Part shown: positions 1-7,656 of the stretch, piece after piece | Position numbering within the stretch: the stretch's first letter is position 1 | How the letters are laid out: every line of letters begins with the position of its first letter | From: DATFMH01 sp035267045 | GTDB lineage: Bacteria; Bacteroidota; Rhodothermia; Balneolales; DATFMH01 | Assembly (NCBI GenBank): GCA_035267045.1 | Contig: DATFMH010000209.1 | Span: forward strand, 1 to 15,638 | Direction: 5' to 3' | Length of the DNA: 15,638 bases | The notes under the pieces: generated by a model | What the model was told of the DNA's origin: nothing | Database searches by the model: none | The model's input: only the letters and a program-made list of their open reading frames with translations | Translations under genes and position numbers: made by a program

Positions 1-90
1 GGGTAAGGGATACCGGGCAATGTCCGGCGAGCAAGTTAAATCAGTCTTGATCTTTTGGTGACTTTTCTATCAAGAGAAAAGCCACACCCC
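1..90. repeat. Hairpin-rich intergenic repeat-like sequence at the window edge
   Basis: This stretch has no coding potential but several inverted repeats. CTTTTCT (62-68) pairs with AGAAAAG (75-81) around a 6-nt loop, and GTG/CAC (58-60/83-85) extends the stem after one mismatch. TCTTGAT (45-51) can instead pair with ATCAAGA (69-75), so the two stems exclude each other. CCGG at 13-16 and 24-27 forms a third small hairpin. Read on the minus strand, the segment looks like dispersed intergenic repeats I associate with Bacteroidota genomes. That resemblance is from memory and unverified. It could also be the end of a larger element outside the window. Confidence 0.4.
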
Positions 91-411
91 TTAATATGTT
101 AAGGCTCATAAACCGCTCATTTGCCAAATAATTAAACAACAGAGAGAGCACAGAGAATAAAGTCCATTGCCATTACAGATCCTTCCATTCCCTCGGGACG
201 ACAATGGTGAGGATAAAATGATAACCACTGATTATACAATGATGACACCGATAACGAAGACCTAACAAATGAATCAGACAACCATGGCCTTAAAACTGTA
301 GACATGAAATTCCAAAGGTAGACGAGCAACAAAGGTCTATTTATTAAAGTGTATCATATCAACAAATCACGATACACCTGTGTAAACCATTCTGAATTCT
401 AACTTCTTCCA
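91..411. other. Non-coding region downstream of the patatin gene
   Basis: I see no credible gene here. The only open frame of any length (132-332, minus) starts with TTG, has no ribosome binding site, and reads like random translation of AT-rich DNA. The one clear structure is the inverted repeat at 349-377, listed separately. Confidence 0.6.
349..377 (-). terminator. Candidate terminator of the patatin-like gene
   Basis: GTGTATC (349-355) and GATACAC (371-377) are perfect 7-bp inverted arms around a 15-nt loop, 34 nt past the stop codon of the minus-strand phospholipase gene. On the transcript the stem is followed by an A/U-rich stretch (TTTAATAAAT), not a clean U-run. A weak or factor-assisted terminator, or an mRNA 3'-end structure, is plausible. 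Confidence 0.4.
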
Positions 412-1569
412 TTAATCACTGAAAAAATCTGCCAGCTCATCCATTCTCTTATCAGCGTCTTCCTCACCTAATTCTATTAATTTGCGAACATATTCATGCT
501 GAAACAGGACCATACTCAACCAATCGGGACTACTTGTTTCCCGAACCCCTTGGCCCCGCATAAAATACCGGAAAAATTTAGGGAGTTTTTCTTCATATTC
601 TTTAGCCAGAGTACCCAAATCGACACTTGGTCGTAGAATGAATAATTTTATGATACGCTTATCGCCCCATTGCCGACGGGGTATTTTTCGAAGCATGGCA
701 TTTGTATGCATTAGGCGGTCGGCATCCTGATCCAGCAAATCCAGGAAAATGGAATTCATTAAAACACCTATGATCTGTGCAGGTGGCGGATAACCTTGAA
801 CCATCGGGCGAAACTCTTCCTCAACAGACCGGTTATAGCGGGTCGATATAGCCAGTATCTTTTTAGCTCCCAAATGAATTGCCGGCGATAATGGAGCATA
901 TAAACGTATACCACCATCCCCAAACCAGGAATTATTCACATTCACAGCTGGAAAGAATAAAGGTAGAGCGGCGGATGCCATTACATGATCGATGGACAAT
1001 TCTGTTTTCCAGCTTCGTTGATTTATTCTTTCCCAGGTATCTAAATCACAGCCCTGAGTCCATGTGATTGTCTGTCCTGTCAGATAATTCGTAGATGAAA
1101 TCGCCACAGCTTTTAAACGTCCTTTATCCAAATTTTCCTGTATACCGGTTATTTCCCCATTTTCATTTTCTAAATGGGTCTCAAGAAAATGACGTAAAGG
1201 TTTGGCGTCGACTAATCCCCTTGTTTTAAGACGTTTCGACTGTTTACCGGCGATAAGACTAAGGCTCCACCGAAATAAACTTGTCAATATGCTTACGCTG
1301 TCAGCCCTGAATATCTGATTTGGTGTCAATCCACACCAGGCTTTAGTCAAACCATCCACAGCTTCTTTCAAATCACCTTGATGAGATGCGAGGTATGTGG
1401 CATTAATAGCCCCGGCAGAAACACCGGTAATAATAGGAATTTGCAGATCAGGAAAGTTTCTCGAAATATGACGCAACAAGCCAACCTGGTAAGCGGCCCT
1501 TGCCCCTCCTCCGCTCATGGTAAGTGCCAGCGAATCATCATCCAGAAGTTGTTTATCGTGAAGAGCCAT
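412..1569 (-). CDS. Patatin-like phospholipase family protein
   Basis: This 385-residue protein is a probable lipid acyl hydrolase of the patatin (PNPLA) fold, which uses a Ser-Asp dyad. The glycine-rich oxyanion loop GGGAR is at residues 20-24, the nucleophile elbow GVSAG at 49-53 (Ser51), and the catalytic Asp in DGG at 218-220 (Asp218). All signature residues are present, so it should be active. The core spans about residues 14-240. The remaining ~145 residues form a C-terminal extension whose role I cannot name. There is no signal peptide or membrane segment, so it is probably cytoplasmic or peripheral. It starts at ATG and stands alone on the minus strand, divergent from the SPOR lipoprotein gene. 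The natural substrate (phospholipid, lysophospholipid or other ester) cannot be read from the sequence. Confidence 0.9.
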   Translation of the reverse strand: MALHDKQLLDDDSLALTMSGGGARAAYQVGLLRHISRNFPDLQIPIITGVSAGAINATYLASHQGDLKEAVDGLTKAWCGLTPNQIFRADSVSILTSLFRWSLSLIAGKQSKRLKTRGLVDAKPLRHFLETHLENENGEITGIQENLDKGRLKAVAISSTNYLTGQTITWTQGCDLDTWERINQRSWKTELSIDHVMASAALPLFFPAVNVNNSWFGDGGIRLYAPLSPAIHLGAKKILAISTRYNRSVEEEFRPMVQGYPPPAQIIGVLMNSIFLDLLDQDADRLMHTNAMLRKIPRRQWGDKRIIKLFILRPSVDLGTLAKEYEEKLPKFFRYFMRGQGVRETSSPDWLSMVLFQHEYVRKLIELGEEDADKRMDELADFFSD

Positions 1570-2102
1570 AAGCGTTTATTCATCATTCTTCAACTTGTAG
1601 AAGGCTTTGCAAAACCCGGGATTTTGTTCAAGATCAAAGCTTGAACGACTTCGTAACCGCAGCATATTAGCCATATGTGGATTTCGAAATCGCGAAAATG
1701 CAGATATTGGGCAAAAGAACAGTTTTGCATAGCCTTCTTGTATTGAATAACAAGATACTTCTAAGCTATCAAATTAAAAGAACAAAAAAATTTTAAGGAT
1801 ATAAATAGATTTAACCTATACTTCAATTAACCATAACTATATTTTAAGCATAGATGTTTTTATAAAAAGAATATTGGTCGACTTCGCTTATTTTTGCAAA
1901 ACCTTCTTATATTAATCATTAGTTAATTAAAGGTTTCATCTGGTATTTAGGTATTATTTGTTTATAAATTAATAACAGGATATAATTGATTTTTATTAAT
2001 TTTATCATCTAACCATTTGACTTAATTGATTTTATTTTATTTTTAATTACTTTCAGTAAGGGGACATAATAGATCCATTTAATCAATAACACACATTCAG
2101 TT
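1570..2102. promoter_or_regulatory. Divergent AT-rich intergenic region with a repeated motif
   Basis: This ~530-bp spacer separates the divergent phospholipase and SPOR-lipoprotein genes, so promoters for both should lie within it. I could not pick out a convincing promoter for either. Its phospholipase-proximal half holds copies of a ~22-bp motif (listed separately). The 1741-2100 part is strongly AT-rich and shows no open frame or RNA fold I can support. Confidence 0.5.
1593..1914. repeat. Three copies of a ~22-bp motif, one inverted
   Basis: A motif of the form TTTTGCAWARCCTTCTTRTATT occurs at 1722-1744 and 1892-1913. A copy in the opposite orientation lies at 1593-1614 (AGAAGGCTTTGCAAAAC core). 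The inverted pair 1593-1614/1722-1744 matches at 16 of 17 core bases and encloses ~107 bp. The two direct copies are also preceded by ATATTGG at a similar distance (1704-1710 and 1871-1877), so the direct repeat unit is about 40 bp. This arrangement resembles decayed insertion-sequence ends or a MITE, but no transposase is visible. A multi-site binding region is an alternative. Confidence 0.5.
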
Positions 2103-2645
2103 ATGAAAAAATTAGTACTATATAGTATCCTGTCCGTTTTTTCTTTGATATTAATACAGGCCTGCGGCCCTAGCCAGAAAGAAAAGCAGGCACAGGAAAC
2201 GGCCAGACAAAATCAAATTGCTCAAGCTCGTCAGGACAGCATAGCAAAGGCACAGGCCGAAGCTGCTGCTAAAAAACGGGAAGCCGAAATGGAGAATCAA
2301 AAGCAGGACACGACGGCAAAAGAGACAGTAAAAAAACCTAAAACCGCACCTAAACCTTCTATACAGTATTCAGCTAAAGGTGATTATACGCTACAAGTTG
2401 GTTCCTGGAGATCAAAAAATGTAGCTGATAATCATCTGTCCATATGGAAGAAACGCGGTTATACCCATGCTTATATCGTTAAATTCGGTAATGAAGATTC
2501 CGGCGATATTTGGTACAGGGTGCGCCTGGGAGTTGTTCAGACGAAAGAAATGGCAAATCAATTAAAGCAGGAAGTTCAGGATAAATACCAAAGAAATTCC
2601 TGGATTTCATATATTGGCAATGAAAAGAGTACCTCTTCTAAATAA
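2103..2645 (+). CDS. SPOR-domain lipoprotein
   Basis: This 180-residue predicted lipoprotein carries a C-terminal SPOR domain, a fold that binds glycan strands lacking stem peptides, often at division sites. The N-terminus has two lysines, a hydrophobic stretch (residues 4-18) and a lipobox ending in IQAC, with Cys21 as the lipidated residue. Residues ~24-70 are rich in Ala, Lys, Glu and Gln and look like a helical or coiled-coil spacer. A Lys/Pro/Thr-rich linker (about 70-90) follows. The SPOR domain covers roughly residues 93-170, beginning with YTLQVGSW and containing the WYRVRLG strand. The gene starts at ATG, stands alone, and ends at a strong terminator, so it is probably monocistronic. 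It is likely anchored in the outer or inner membrane facing the periplasm. The division role is inferred from the domain only. Confidence 0.88.
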   Translation: MKKLVLYSILSVFSLILIQACGPSQKEKQAQETARQNQIAQARQDSIAKAQAEAAAKKREAEMENQKQDTTAKETVKKPKTAPKPSIQYSAKGDYTLQVGSWRSKNVADNHLSIWKKRGYTHAYIVKFGNEDSGDIWYRVRLGVVQTKEMANQLKQEVQDKYQRNSWISYIGNEKSTSSK

Positions 2646-2656
2646 CTGACTGAATT

Positions 2657-2694
2657 AAAAAAAGGCTTCAAAATAATGTATGGAGCCTTTTTTT
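2657..2694 (+). terminator. Intrinsic terminator after the SPOR lipoprotein gene
   Basis: AAAAAAAGGCT (2657-2667) and AGCCTTTTTTT (2684-2694) form an 11-bp perfect stem with a 16-nt loop. The downstream arm supplies the U-run. It begins 11 nt after the stop codon. The A-tract on the left arm means it might also act in the reverse direction. Confidence 0.9.
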
Positions 2695-2859
2695 AACAAG
2701 ATTCGTAGTAATTCAAATTTCATCGTTAATTGTTATATTTCTTTGTAACTGTTTTTTGCACAACATTCAAGTCCTAAATTCGTATTAACATTGTCATATT
2801 ATTTATTTAACTTATAGCGATAATCAAAAATAAAATAATATAAACAAATACTTATGGTG

Positions 2860-2880
2860 TCACGGTTTTATTAAACGTGA
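2860..2880. promoter_or_regulatory. Operator-like inverted repeat immediately upstream of argB
   Basis: TCACG (2860-2864) and CGTGA (2876-2880) are perfect inverted arms separated by 11 nt, and the right arm ends 13 nt before the argB ATG. The position suits a regulator-binding site or an mRNA hairpin affecting translation initiation. It does not resemble the AT-rich ArgR box I know, so no regulator is named. Confidence 0.35.
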
Positions 2881-2893
2881 TCCAAAAAATCCT

Positions 2894-3763
2894 ATGAAAA
2901 ACAACTCTGGACAAGATCCGGAAGATTGCTCATCTAAATATCCAACAGAAAATGTTGTGGTCATTAAATATGGCGGCAACGCTATGGTTGACCCTGAAAT
3001 CAAAGCCTCAGTCGTTCAGGATATTTGTCAACTTAAATCGAAAGGTTTTAAACCGCTTATAGTACATGGGGGTGGACCCGTTATTGAGGAAACGCTGGAT
3101 ACGGCCGGTGTGGAAAGTAAATTTATCGACGGCCAAAGAAAAACCAATACGAAAGCCATGAAATATGTGGAAATGGCTCTTCGTGGTAATGTTAATGGTG
3201 AACTTGTACGCCTCCTTAACCATGATGGAATTCGCGCAGTGGGCCTGTCAGGGAAAGACGGAAGCATGGCTCGTGTTGTAAAAAGAGAACATTACGTCGA
3301 TACAGATAACGGACGTTCTGAAGTTGATCTCGGGTATGTTGGTGATGTCGATAAAGTGGATACTTCCCTTCTTAAACTGCTCATGGATCATGACTATGTC
3401 CCTATAATAGCCCCGATAGGTCTCGGTGAAGATGGAAAAGATTATAATGTGAATGCCGATTTATTTGCAGGGCACATAGCCGGAGCGCTTAAGGCTGCCC
3501 ATTTTATCGTCTTAACAGATGTTGACGGACTCTTAGCTGACCGCAATAATCCTGATTCACTCATGGATCATATAAAAATATCAGAATTGGGCCAACACAT
3601 CGGGAAAAGCATTAAAGGCGGAATGATTCCCAAAGTTGAATCATGTCGCATTGCTGTTCAACAGGGCGTTAATAATGCTCATATCATCAACGGTACCAAG
3701 CCACACACGCTGTTGGATGTTCTTCTCAAAAACGAGAAGATCGGAACTGTAATTTCAAATTAA
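2894..3763 (+). CDS. argB: Acetylglutamate kinase
   Basis: ArgB phosphorylates N-acetyl-L-glutamate with ATP, the second step of ornithine synthesis, in the cytoplasm. The 289-residue protein has the amino-acid-kinase hallmarks: KYGGNAM at residues 25-31 (Lys25), HGGGP at 58-62, a GLSGKDG loop, the NVNAD substrate-binding segment at 185-189, LTDVDGLL, and GGMIPKV with Lys247. It starts at ATG with no Shine-Dalgarno, and no other in-frame start exists before an upstream stop at 2831-2833. About 20 residues precede the first strand. They lack the amphipathic helix (LSEALPYIR-like) seen in arginine-inhibited hexameric enzymes, so feedback control by that route is doubtful. It is the first gene of argBDCJ, 25 nt before argD. 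Confidence 0.96.
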   Translation: MKNNSGQDPEDCSSKYPTENVVVIKYGGNAMVDPEIKASVVQDICQLKSKGFKPLIVHGGGPVIEETLDTAGVESKFIDGQRKTNTKAMKYVEMALRGNVNGELVRLLNHDGIRAVGLSGKDGSMARVVKREHYVDTDNGRSEVDLGYVGDVDKVDTSLLKLLMDHDYVPIIAPIGLGEDGKDYNVNADLFAGHIAGALKAAHFIVLTDVDGLLADRNNPDSLMDHIKISELGQHIGKSIKGGMIPKVESCRIAVQQGVNNAHIINGTKPHTLLDVLLKNEKIGTVISN

Positions 3764-3788
3764 TATTATTTAACTCATACCCATATCT

Positions 3789-4976
3789 ATGGACACTTCA
3801 CAAATATTAGATAAGAAATATCATTTCAATCTGTACAAACGCCAACCTTTGACCCTCGTTAAAGGACAAGGTTCACGCGTATGGGACAGTGAAGGTAATG
3901 AATATATCGACGCACTTGCCGGCATTGCTGTAAACAGTGTCGGACACTGTCATCCCAAAGTTGTAGAAGCCGTACAGGAGCAGGCCAGTCAACTTATTCA
4001 TGTTTCAAATTTTTATACAACCGAACCACAAAGCAAACTTTCCCAAAGATTAGTCGAATTATCCGCACTGGACCGTGTCTTCTTCTGTAACAGTGGAACG
4101 GAAGCTGTTGAAGGTGCTTTAAAACTCGCCCGTAAATACGGTCACAAGCATGGCAAAGAAGGTAATATTATTTCCATGCAAGGGTGTTTTCATGGGAGAA
4201 CACTGGGAGCTATTGCAACCGGCAAAACCAAGTATCAAAAGGGTTTCGAACCTATGCCCAACGGGTTTACACAGATACCTTTCAATGATTTCGATGCCCT
4301 TAAAAACGCCGCTGATGATCAAACACTGGCCATATTAATAGAACCGGTTCAAGGGGAAGGTGGAATACGTCCCGTTAATGCTGATTTTTTGAAAGAAGTA
4401 CGCGCATTTTGTGATGAACAAAACATATTACTCATTTTTGATGAGATTCAATGCGGTGTGGGAAGAACGGGAAGTTTTTATGCCTATGAGAATTATGATG
4501 TTGTACCCGATATCCTGACAATGGCCAAGGGTCTGGGCGGCGGCGTACCCATTGGAGCCGTTCTCGCCCGTGAAGATGTAGCGGCCTCATTCGAATACGG
4601 AAATCACGGTACTACGTTCGGGGGTAACCCGTTGGCTTGCAGGGCGGCGTTAGCCACTATAGATGCCATTTTTGAATTTGATATGTTGAAATCGGCTCGT
4701 GAAAACGGTAAATGGCTGCTGGACAAACTGCAGGAAGCGGCAAAAAAGGAAAACGCCATTAATGAAGTCCGCGGCATCGGTTTGATGATCGGTGTGGAAA
4801 TGACCTACGAATGCCCGGACATCGTTGATTATATGCGTGAGAATGGAATCCTTTCGAATTGCGCCTCCGGTAATGTAATCCGGTTAGTACCGCCGTTGAA
4901 TATTCCGCGCGAGGATCTGGAAAAAGTATTTGATGTATTAATTAAAGCTATCGAAGAAACTAAAGTAAATCATTAA
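3789..4976 (+). CDS. argD: Acetylornithine aminotransferase
   Basis: This 395-residue class-III, PLP-dependent aminotransferase converts N-acetylglutamate semialdehyde and glutamate to N-acetylornithine and 2-oxoglutarate. Visible landmarks are the phosphate-binding SGTEA at residues 102-106, GCFHGRT, the cofactor-ring Asp in DEIQCG (Asp218), and the Schiff-base lysine in MAKGLGGG (Lys247). The GTTFGGNPLAC segment is also present. Length and motif order are normal for ArgD, and all key residues are intact. Related enzymes act on ornithine, GABA or succinylornithine, but the position between argB and argC strongly favours ArgD. It starts at ATG 25 nt after argB, and its stop codon lies 1 nt before the argC ATG, so co-transcription and probable translational coupling are expected. 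Confidence 0.95.
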   Translation: MDTSQILDKKYHFNLYKRQPLTLVKGQGSRVWDSEGNEYIDALAGIAVNSVGHCHPKVVEAVQEQASQLIHVSNFYTTEPQSKLSQRLVELSALDRVFFCNSGTEAVEGALKLARKYGHKHGKEGNIISMQGCFHGRTLGAIATGKTKYQKGFEPMPNGFTQIPFNDFDALKNAADDQTLAILIEPVQGEGGIRPVNADFLKEVRAFCDEQNILLIFDEIQCGVGRTGSFYAYENYDVVPDILTMAKGLGGGVPIGAVLAREDVAASFEYGNHGTTFGGNPLACRAALATIDAIFEFDMLKSARENGKWLLDKLQEAAKKENAINEVRGIGLMIGVEMTYECPDIVDYMRENGILSNCASGNVIRLVPPLNIPREDLEKVFDVLIKAIEETKVNH

Positions 4977-4977
4977 C

Positions 4978-6018
4978 ATGGATACTTATAACGTAGGAAT
5001 CGTTGGAGGTACCGGATTCACCGGCTCCGAATTGATCCGCCTACTCTTGCACCATCCTAATGTCAATCTAAAATATATCACATCAGAATCACAGGCTGGT
5101 AAACCTGTGGAAGAGGTTTTTCCCCAGTTACAAGGTGAACTCGACTTGACTTTTATATCAATGGACGAGTTAGAACCTGGCTCCATAGACGTTTTATTCC
5201 TTGCTCTGCCCCATGGCGTATCCATGGAGTATATCCGGGATTCTCAGGCCTATAAACAATGCATCGTAATCGACCTTTCCGGCGATTTCAGGTTGGCATC
5301 GGCAGAAACATATAACCAGTGGTATCCGAAAAAACATGTGATACCCGAACTGGTAGATCAAACTGTTTATGGTATGCCCGAATTATTCAGGGATCAAATC
5401 AAGGGACAAAACCTGATTGCCAATCCCGGATGCTACCCGACATCATCCATATTGCCGCTGGCACCTCTTTTAAAAGAAAAAGTCATCGATCCGTCTGCGG
5501 TAACAATTGATGCCAAGTCGGGCGTAACCGGAGCCGGAGCCAAACCAAAACCAAAAACCCATTTCCCATCGGCAAATGAGAACTTTTCGGCTTATAGTTT
5601 AAAAAATCATCGGCACACTCCTGAAATCCAGGATAGTTTGCAGAGATATACCGGAACGGATGTTCGTGTTCTATTCACCCCGCACCTTCTACCGGTAAAC
5701 AGGGGCATTTTGAGTACGATCTATTCTAAACCTGTAAAAAAAGTTTCTTCCGATATGCTGGAAGAATTGTATCAGAAGTATTATCAAAATGAAACGTTTA
5801 TACGGCTTCGAAAAAATCCACCAGAGCTTAGAGATGTTCGCGGAACCAATTTCTGTGACATACATGTTACTTACGATAATCGAACGGATACTATAATAAC
5901 GGTTTCTTGTATTGATAATCTTGTCAAAGGTGCTGCCGGTCAGGCCATACAAAATATGAATCTCCGGCTGTCGATACCAGAAGATACCGGGTTGAAACAC
6001 ATCCCTTTATCCCCGTGA
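4978..6018 (+). CDS. argC: N-acetyl-gamma-glutamyl-phosphate reductase
   Basis: ArgC reduces N-acetylglutamyl phosphate to the semialdehyde with NADPH. The 346-residue protein begins with a Rossmann nucleotide-binding loop GIVGGTGFTG (residues 7-16) and has the catalytic cysteine in NPGCYPT (Cys152). The active-site histidine region NHRHTPE (His211 and His213) and the HLLPVNRG segment follow, all typical of the long bacterial ArgC type. Length is normal. The ATG is 1 nt past the argD stop, and it has no Shine-Dalgarno of its own, so translation probably depends on ribosomes finishing argD. A 105-bp gap separates it from argJ. The product feeds ArgD, and the substrate comes from ArgB. Confidence 0.96.
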   Translation: MDTYNVGIVGGTGFTGSELIRLLLHHPNVNLKYITSESQAGKPVEEVFPQLQGELDLTFISMDELEPGSIDVLFLALPHGVSMEYIRDSQAYKQCIVIDLSGDFRLASAETYNQWYPKKHVIPELVDQTVYGMPELFRDQIKGQNLIANPGCYPTSSILPLAPLLKEKVIDPSAVTIDAKSGVTGAGAKPKPKTHFPSANENFSAYSLKNHRHTPEIQDSLQRYTGTDVRVLFTPHLLPVNRGILSTIYSKPVKKVSSDMLEELYQKYYQNETFIRLRKNPPELRDVRGTNFCDIHVTYDNRTDTIITVSCIDNLVKGAAGQAIQNMNLRLSIPEDTGLKHIPLSP

Positions 6019-6123
6019 TACATGATATTTACTAAACGTAAGTGAATTTATGTTATCAGATGAATAATTCAAACGTCGATATCCTGAAATTTTTAAAAAA
6101 ATTAAACTACTTATAAATTTGAT

Positions 6124-7329
6124 ATGAATTATAACGTCACAGATGTTAAAGGCTTCAAGTTTTGGGGCGCTCACACAGGTATTAAATCAAAACGCCGTGA
6201 CCTGGCCATCATCTATTCAGAAAAACCGGCTAATGCAGCTGCGGTATTCACTAAAAACCTGGTTGTTGCCGAACCTGTCAAATTAAGTCGTAAGTATATC
6301 AAAAATGGAAAGGCTCAGGCCATTGTTGTTTCTTCCGGGAATGCCAACGCCTGCACCGGTGAACAGGGGCGCCAGGCAGCTTTGGCTATGGCCGAGGCTA
6401 CAGCCGAAGGTCTTGGAATCGCCACCGATGAGGTATTAGTTGCATCAACGGGGGTTATCGGACGAAAATTTCCAACGGATATCGTTGTTGAAGGCATTCG
6501 CCATAATATTCCCAAGCTTACCCGGCGTCATATTGCCGGTTCGCTGGTTGCCAATGCAATTCTTACGACTGACACTTTCCCCAAAGAAAATTTTGTACAA
6601 TTTAAGATAGGCGGAAAGGACGTTCATATGGGAGGAATAGCAAAAGGATCAGGTATGATTCACCCTAATATGGGAACCATGCTTTCCTTTATTGTCAGCG
6701 ATGTGTCTATAACATCTTCCTTGTTACAAAAAGCGCTGCAAGAAGTCGTTAACCGCACCTTTAATATGATTACTGTGGATGGTGATACTTCAACGAATGA
6801 TATGGTCGCCATCTTATGTAACGGCGAAGCAGAAAATCCGGAAATTACCACCGAGGGAAAAGATTATGAGATTTTTAAGGAAAATCTCGAAAAATTATGT
6901 GCTCCACTGGCAAAATCTATTGTATCTGACGGTGAAGGATCTACGAAACTGGTTGAATACCGGGTCGTTAATGCAAAATCGGAAGAAGAAGCACGGCAAA
7001 TTATTAAAACTATCTCAACTTCGGCATTGGTAAAAACGGCTATCTTTGGACGTGATCCTAATTGGGGCAGGATATTGGCCGCTGCAGGTCGGGCCGGAGT
7101 TAAATTCGATCCCGACAAGATCGATTTATCCATAGGTACAAAAAAGAATATTTACCTCGTAAAAAACGGACAACCTACTGAAGAAAGTCTGACTCGTGTT
7201 AAGAAAATGATGAAAGCCACGCAGATTCATATTACACTCGACCTCCATGACGGCAACGCTGAAGCTGTCGGCTGGGGTTCGGATTTTTCATATGAATATG
7301 TCAGAATTAATGCTGAATACACTACATAG
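6124..7329 (+). CDS. argJ: Glutamate N-acetyltransferase / ornithine acetyltransferase
   Basis: ArgJ moves the acetyl group from N-acetylornithine to glutamate, releasing ornithine and regenerating N-acetylglutamate. Some forms also use acetyl-CoA. The 401-residue precursor is an Ntn-type enzyme that self-cleaves before a catalytic threonine, giving alpha and beta chains. The KGSGMIHPNMGTML block holds that threonine (Thr185), and the VNRTFNMITVDGDTSTND segment and FGRDPNWGRI follow as expected. The residue before Thr185 is Gly, where the usual motif has Ala (ATML). Cleavage is probably retained, because Gly-Thr is chemically similar. Whether it is mono- or bifunctional cannot be told from the sequence. 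It starts at ATG 105 bp after argC, so an internal promoter is possible. Confidence 0.95.
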   Translation: MNYNVTDVKGFKFWGAHTGIKSKRRDLAIIYSEKPANAAAVFTKNLVVAEPVKLSRKYIKNGKAQAIVVSSGNANACTGEQGRQAALAMAEATAEGLGIATDEVLVASTGVIGRKFPTDIVVEGIRHNIPKLTRRHIAGSLVANAILTTDTFPKENFVQFKIGGKDVHMGGIAKGSGMIHPNMGTMLSFIVSDVSITSSLLQKALQEVVNRTFNMITVDGDTSTNDMVAILCNGEAENPEITTEGKDYEIFKENLEKLCAPLAKSIVSDGEGSTKLVEYRVVNAKSEEEARQIIKTISTSALVKTAIFGRDPNWGRILAAAGRAGVKFDPDKIDLSIGTKKNIYLVKNGQPTEESLTRVKKMMKATQIHITLDLHDGNAEAVGWGSDFSYEYVRINAEYTT

Positions 7330-7656
7330 TAATTAGATTATTCCCTTGCCGGTAAATAGCGCTATAAATGCTATTCATCCGGCTTCCGGCTAAAATGTTG
7401 ATTGGGATATATTCTCACAAAATGGTCAGTAAACAACCGCTATCTACCGTTATCGTGACAATGGCTGTACTCATCAAAAACCTAACGGGTTTTGCTGATC
7501 ATCCGTGGATGTGCATCTTCCTTACAACTTGTTTCTTATAAAGAAAACATGTTAAATATATAATTATCCTTAAATACATCGTTTATAATTTATATTGTTA
7601 AAAAGGCGATTGATTCTAACGGTGTTTTCTACTTTCATCTATTACGTTCTTATTAA
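7330..7656. other. Intergenic region between argJ and the alpha/beta hydrolase
   Basis: The region begins with a GC-richer hairpin (7348-7383, listed separately). It also contains a short stem TGTTTCTT/AAGAAAACA (7530-7549) with one bulged base. A 48-codon open frame at 7395-7541 has no ribosome binding site and probably arose by chance. The last ~100 bp are AT-rich and include TATAAT at 7584-7589, a possible -10 element for the hydrolase gene, but no matching -35 is obvious. Confidence 0.4.
7348..7383 (+). terminator. Hairpin after argJ, possible operon terminator
   Basis: GCCGG (7348-7352) and AATAGC (7355-7360) pair with GCTATT (7370-7375) and CCGGC (7379-7383), leaving a small internal loop and a 9-nt apical loop. 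It starts 18 nt past the argJ stop. No U-run follows, so it may be a factor-dependent terminator or a 3'-end stabilising structure, not an intrinsic terminator. Confidence 0.4.

Noticed and set aside
132..332. 66-codon minus-strand open frame
   Set aside because: TTG start, no ribosome binding site, composition like random translation, no recognisable motif.
1378..1644. 88-codon plus-strand frame overlapping the 5' end of the patatin gene
   Set aside because: Mostly antisense to a gene with intact catalytic motifs; no motif of its own.
5689..6000. 103-codon minus-strand frame inside argC
   Set aside because: Antisense shadow of a well-supported argC.
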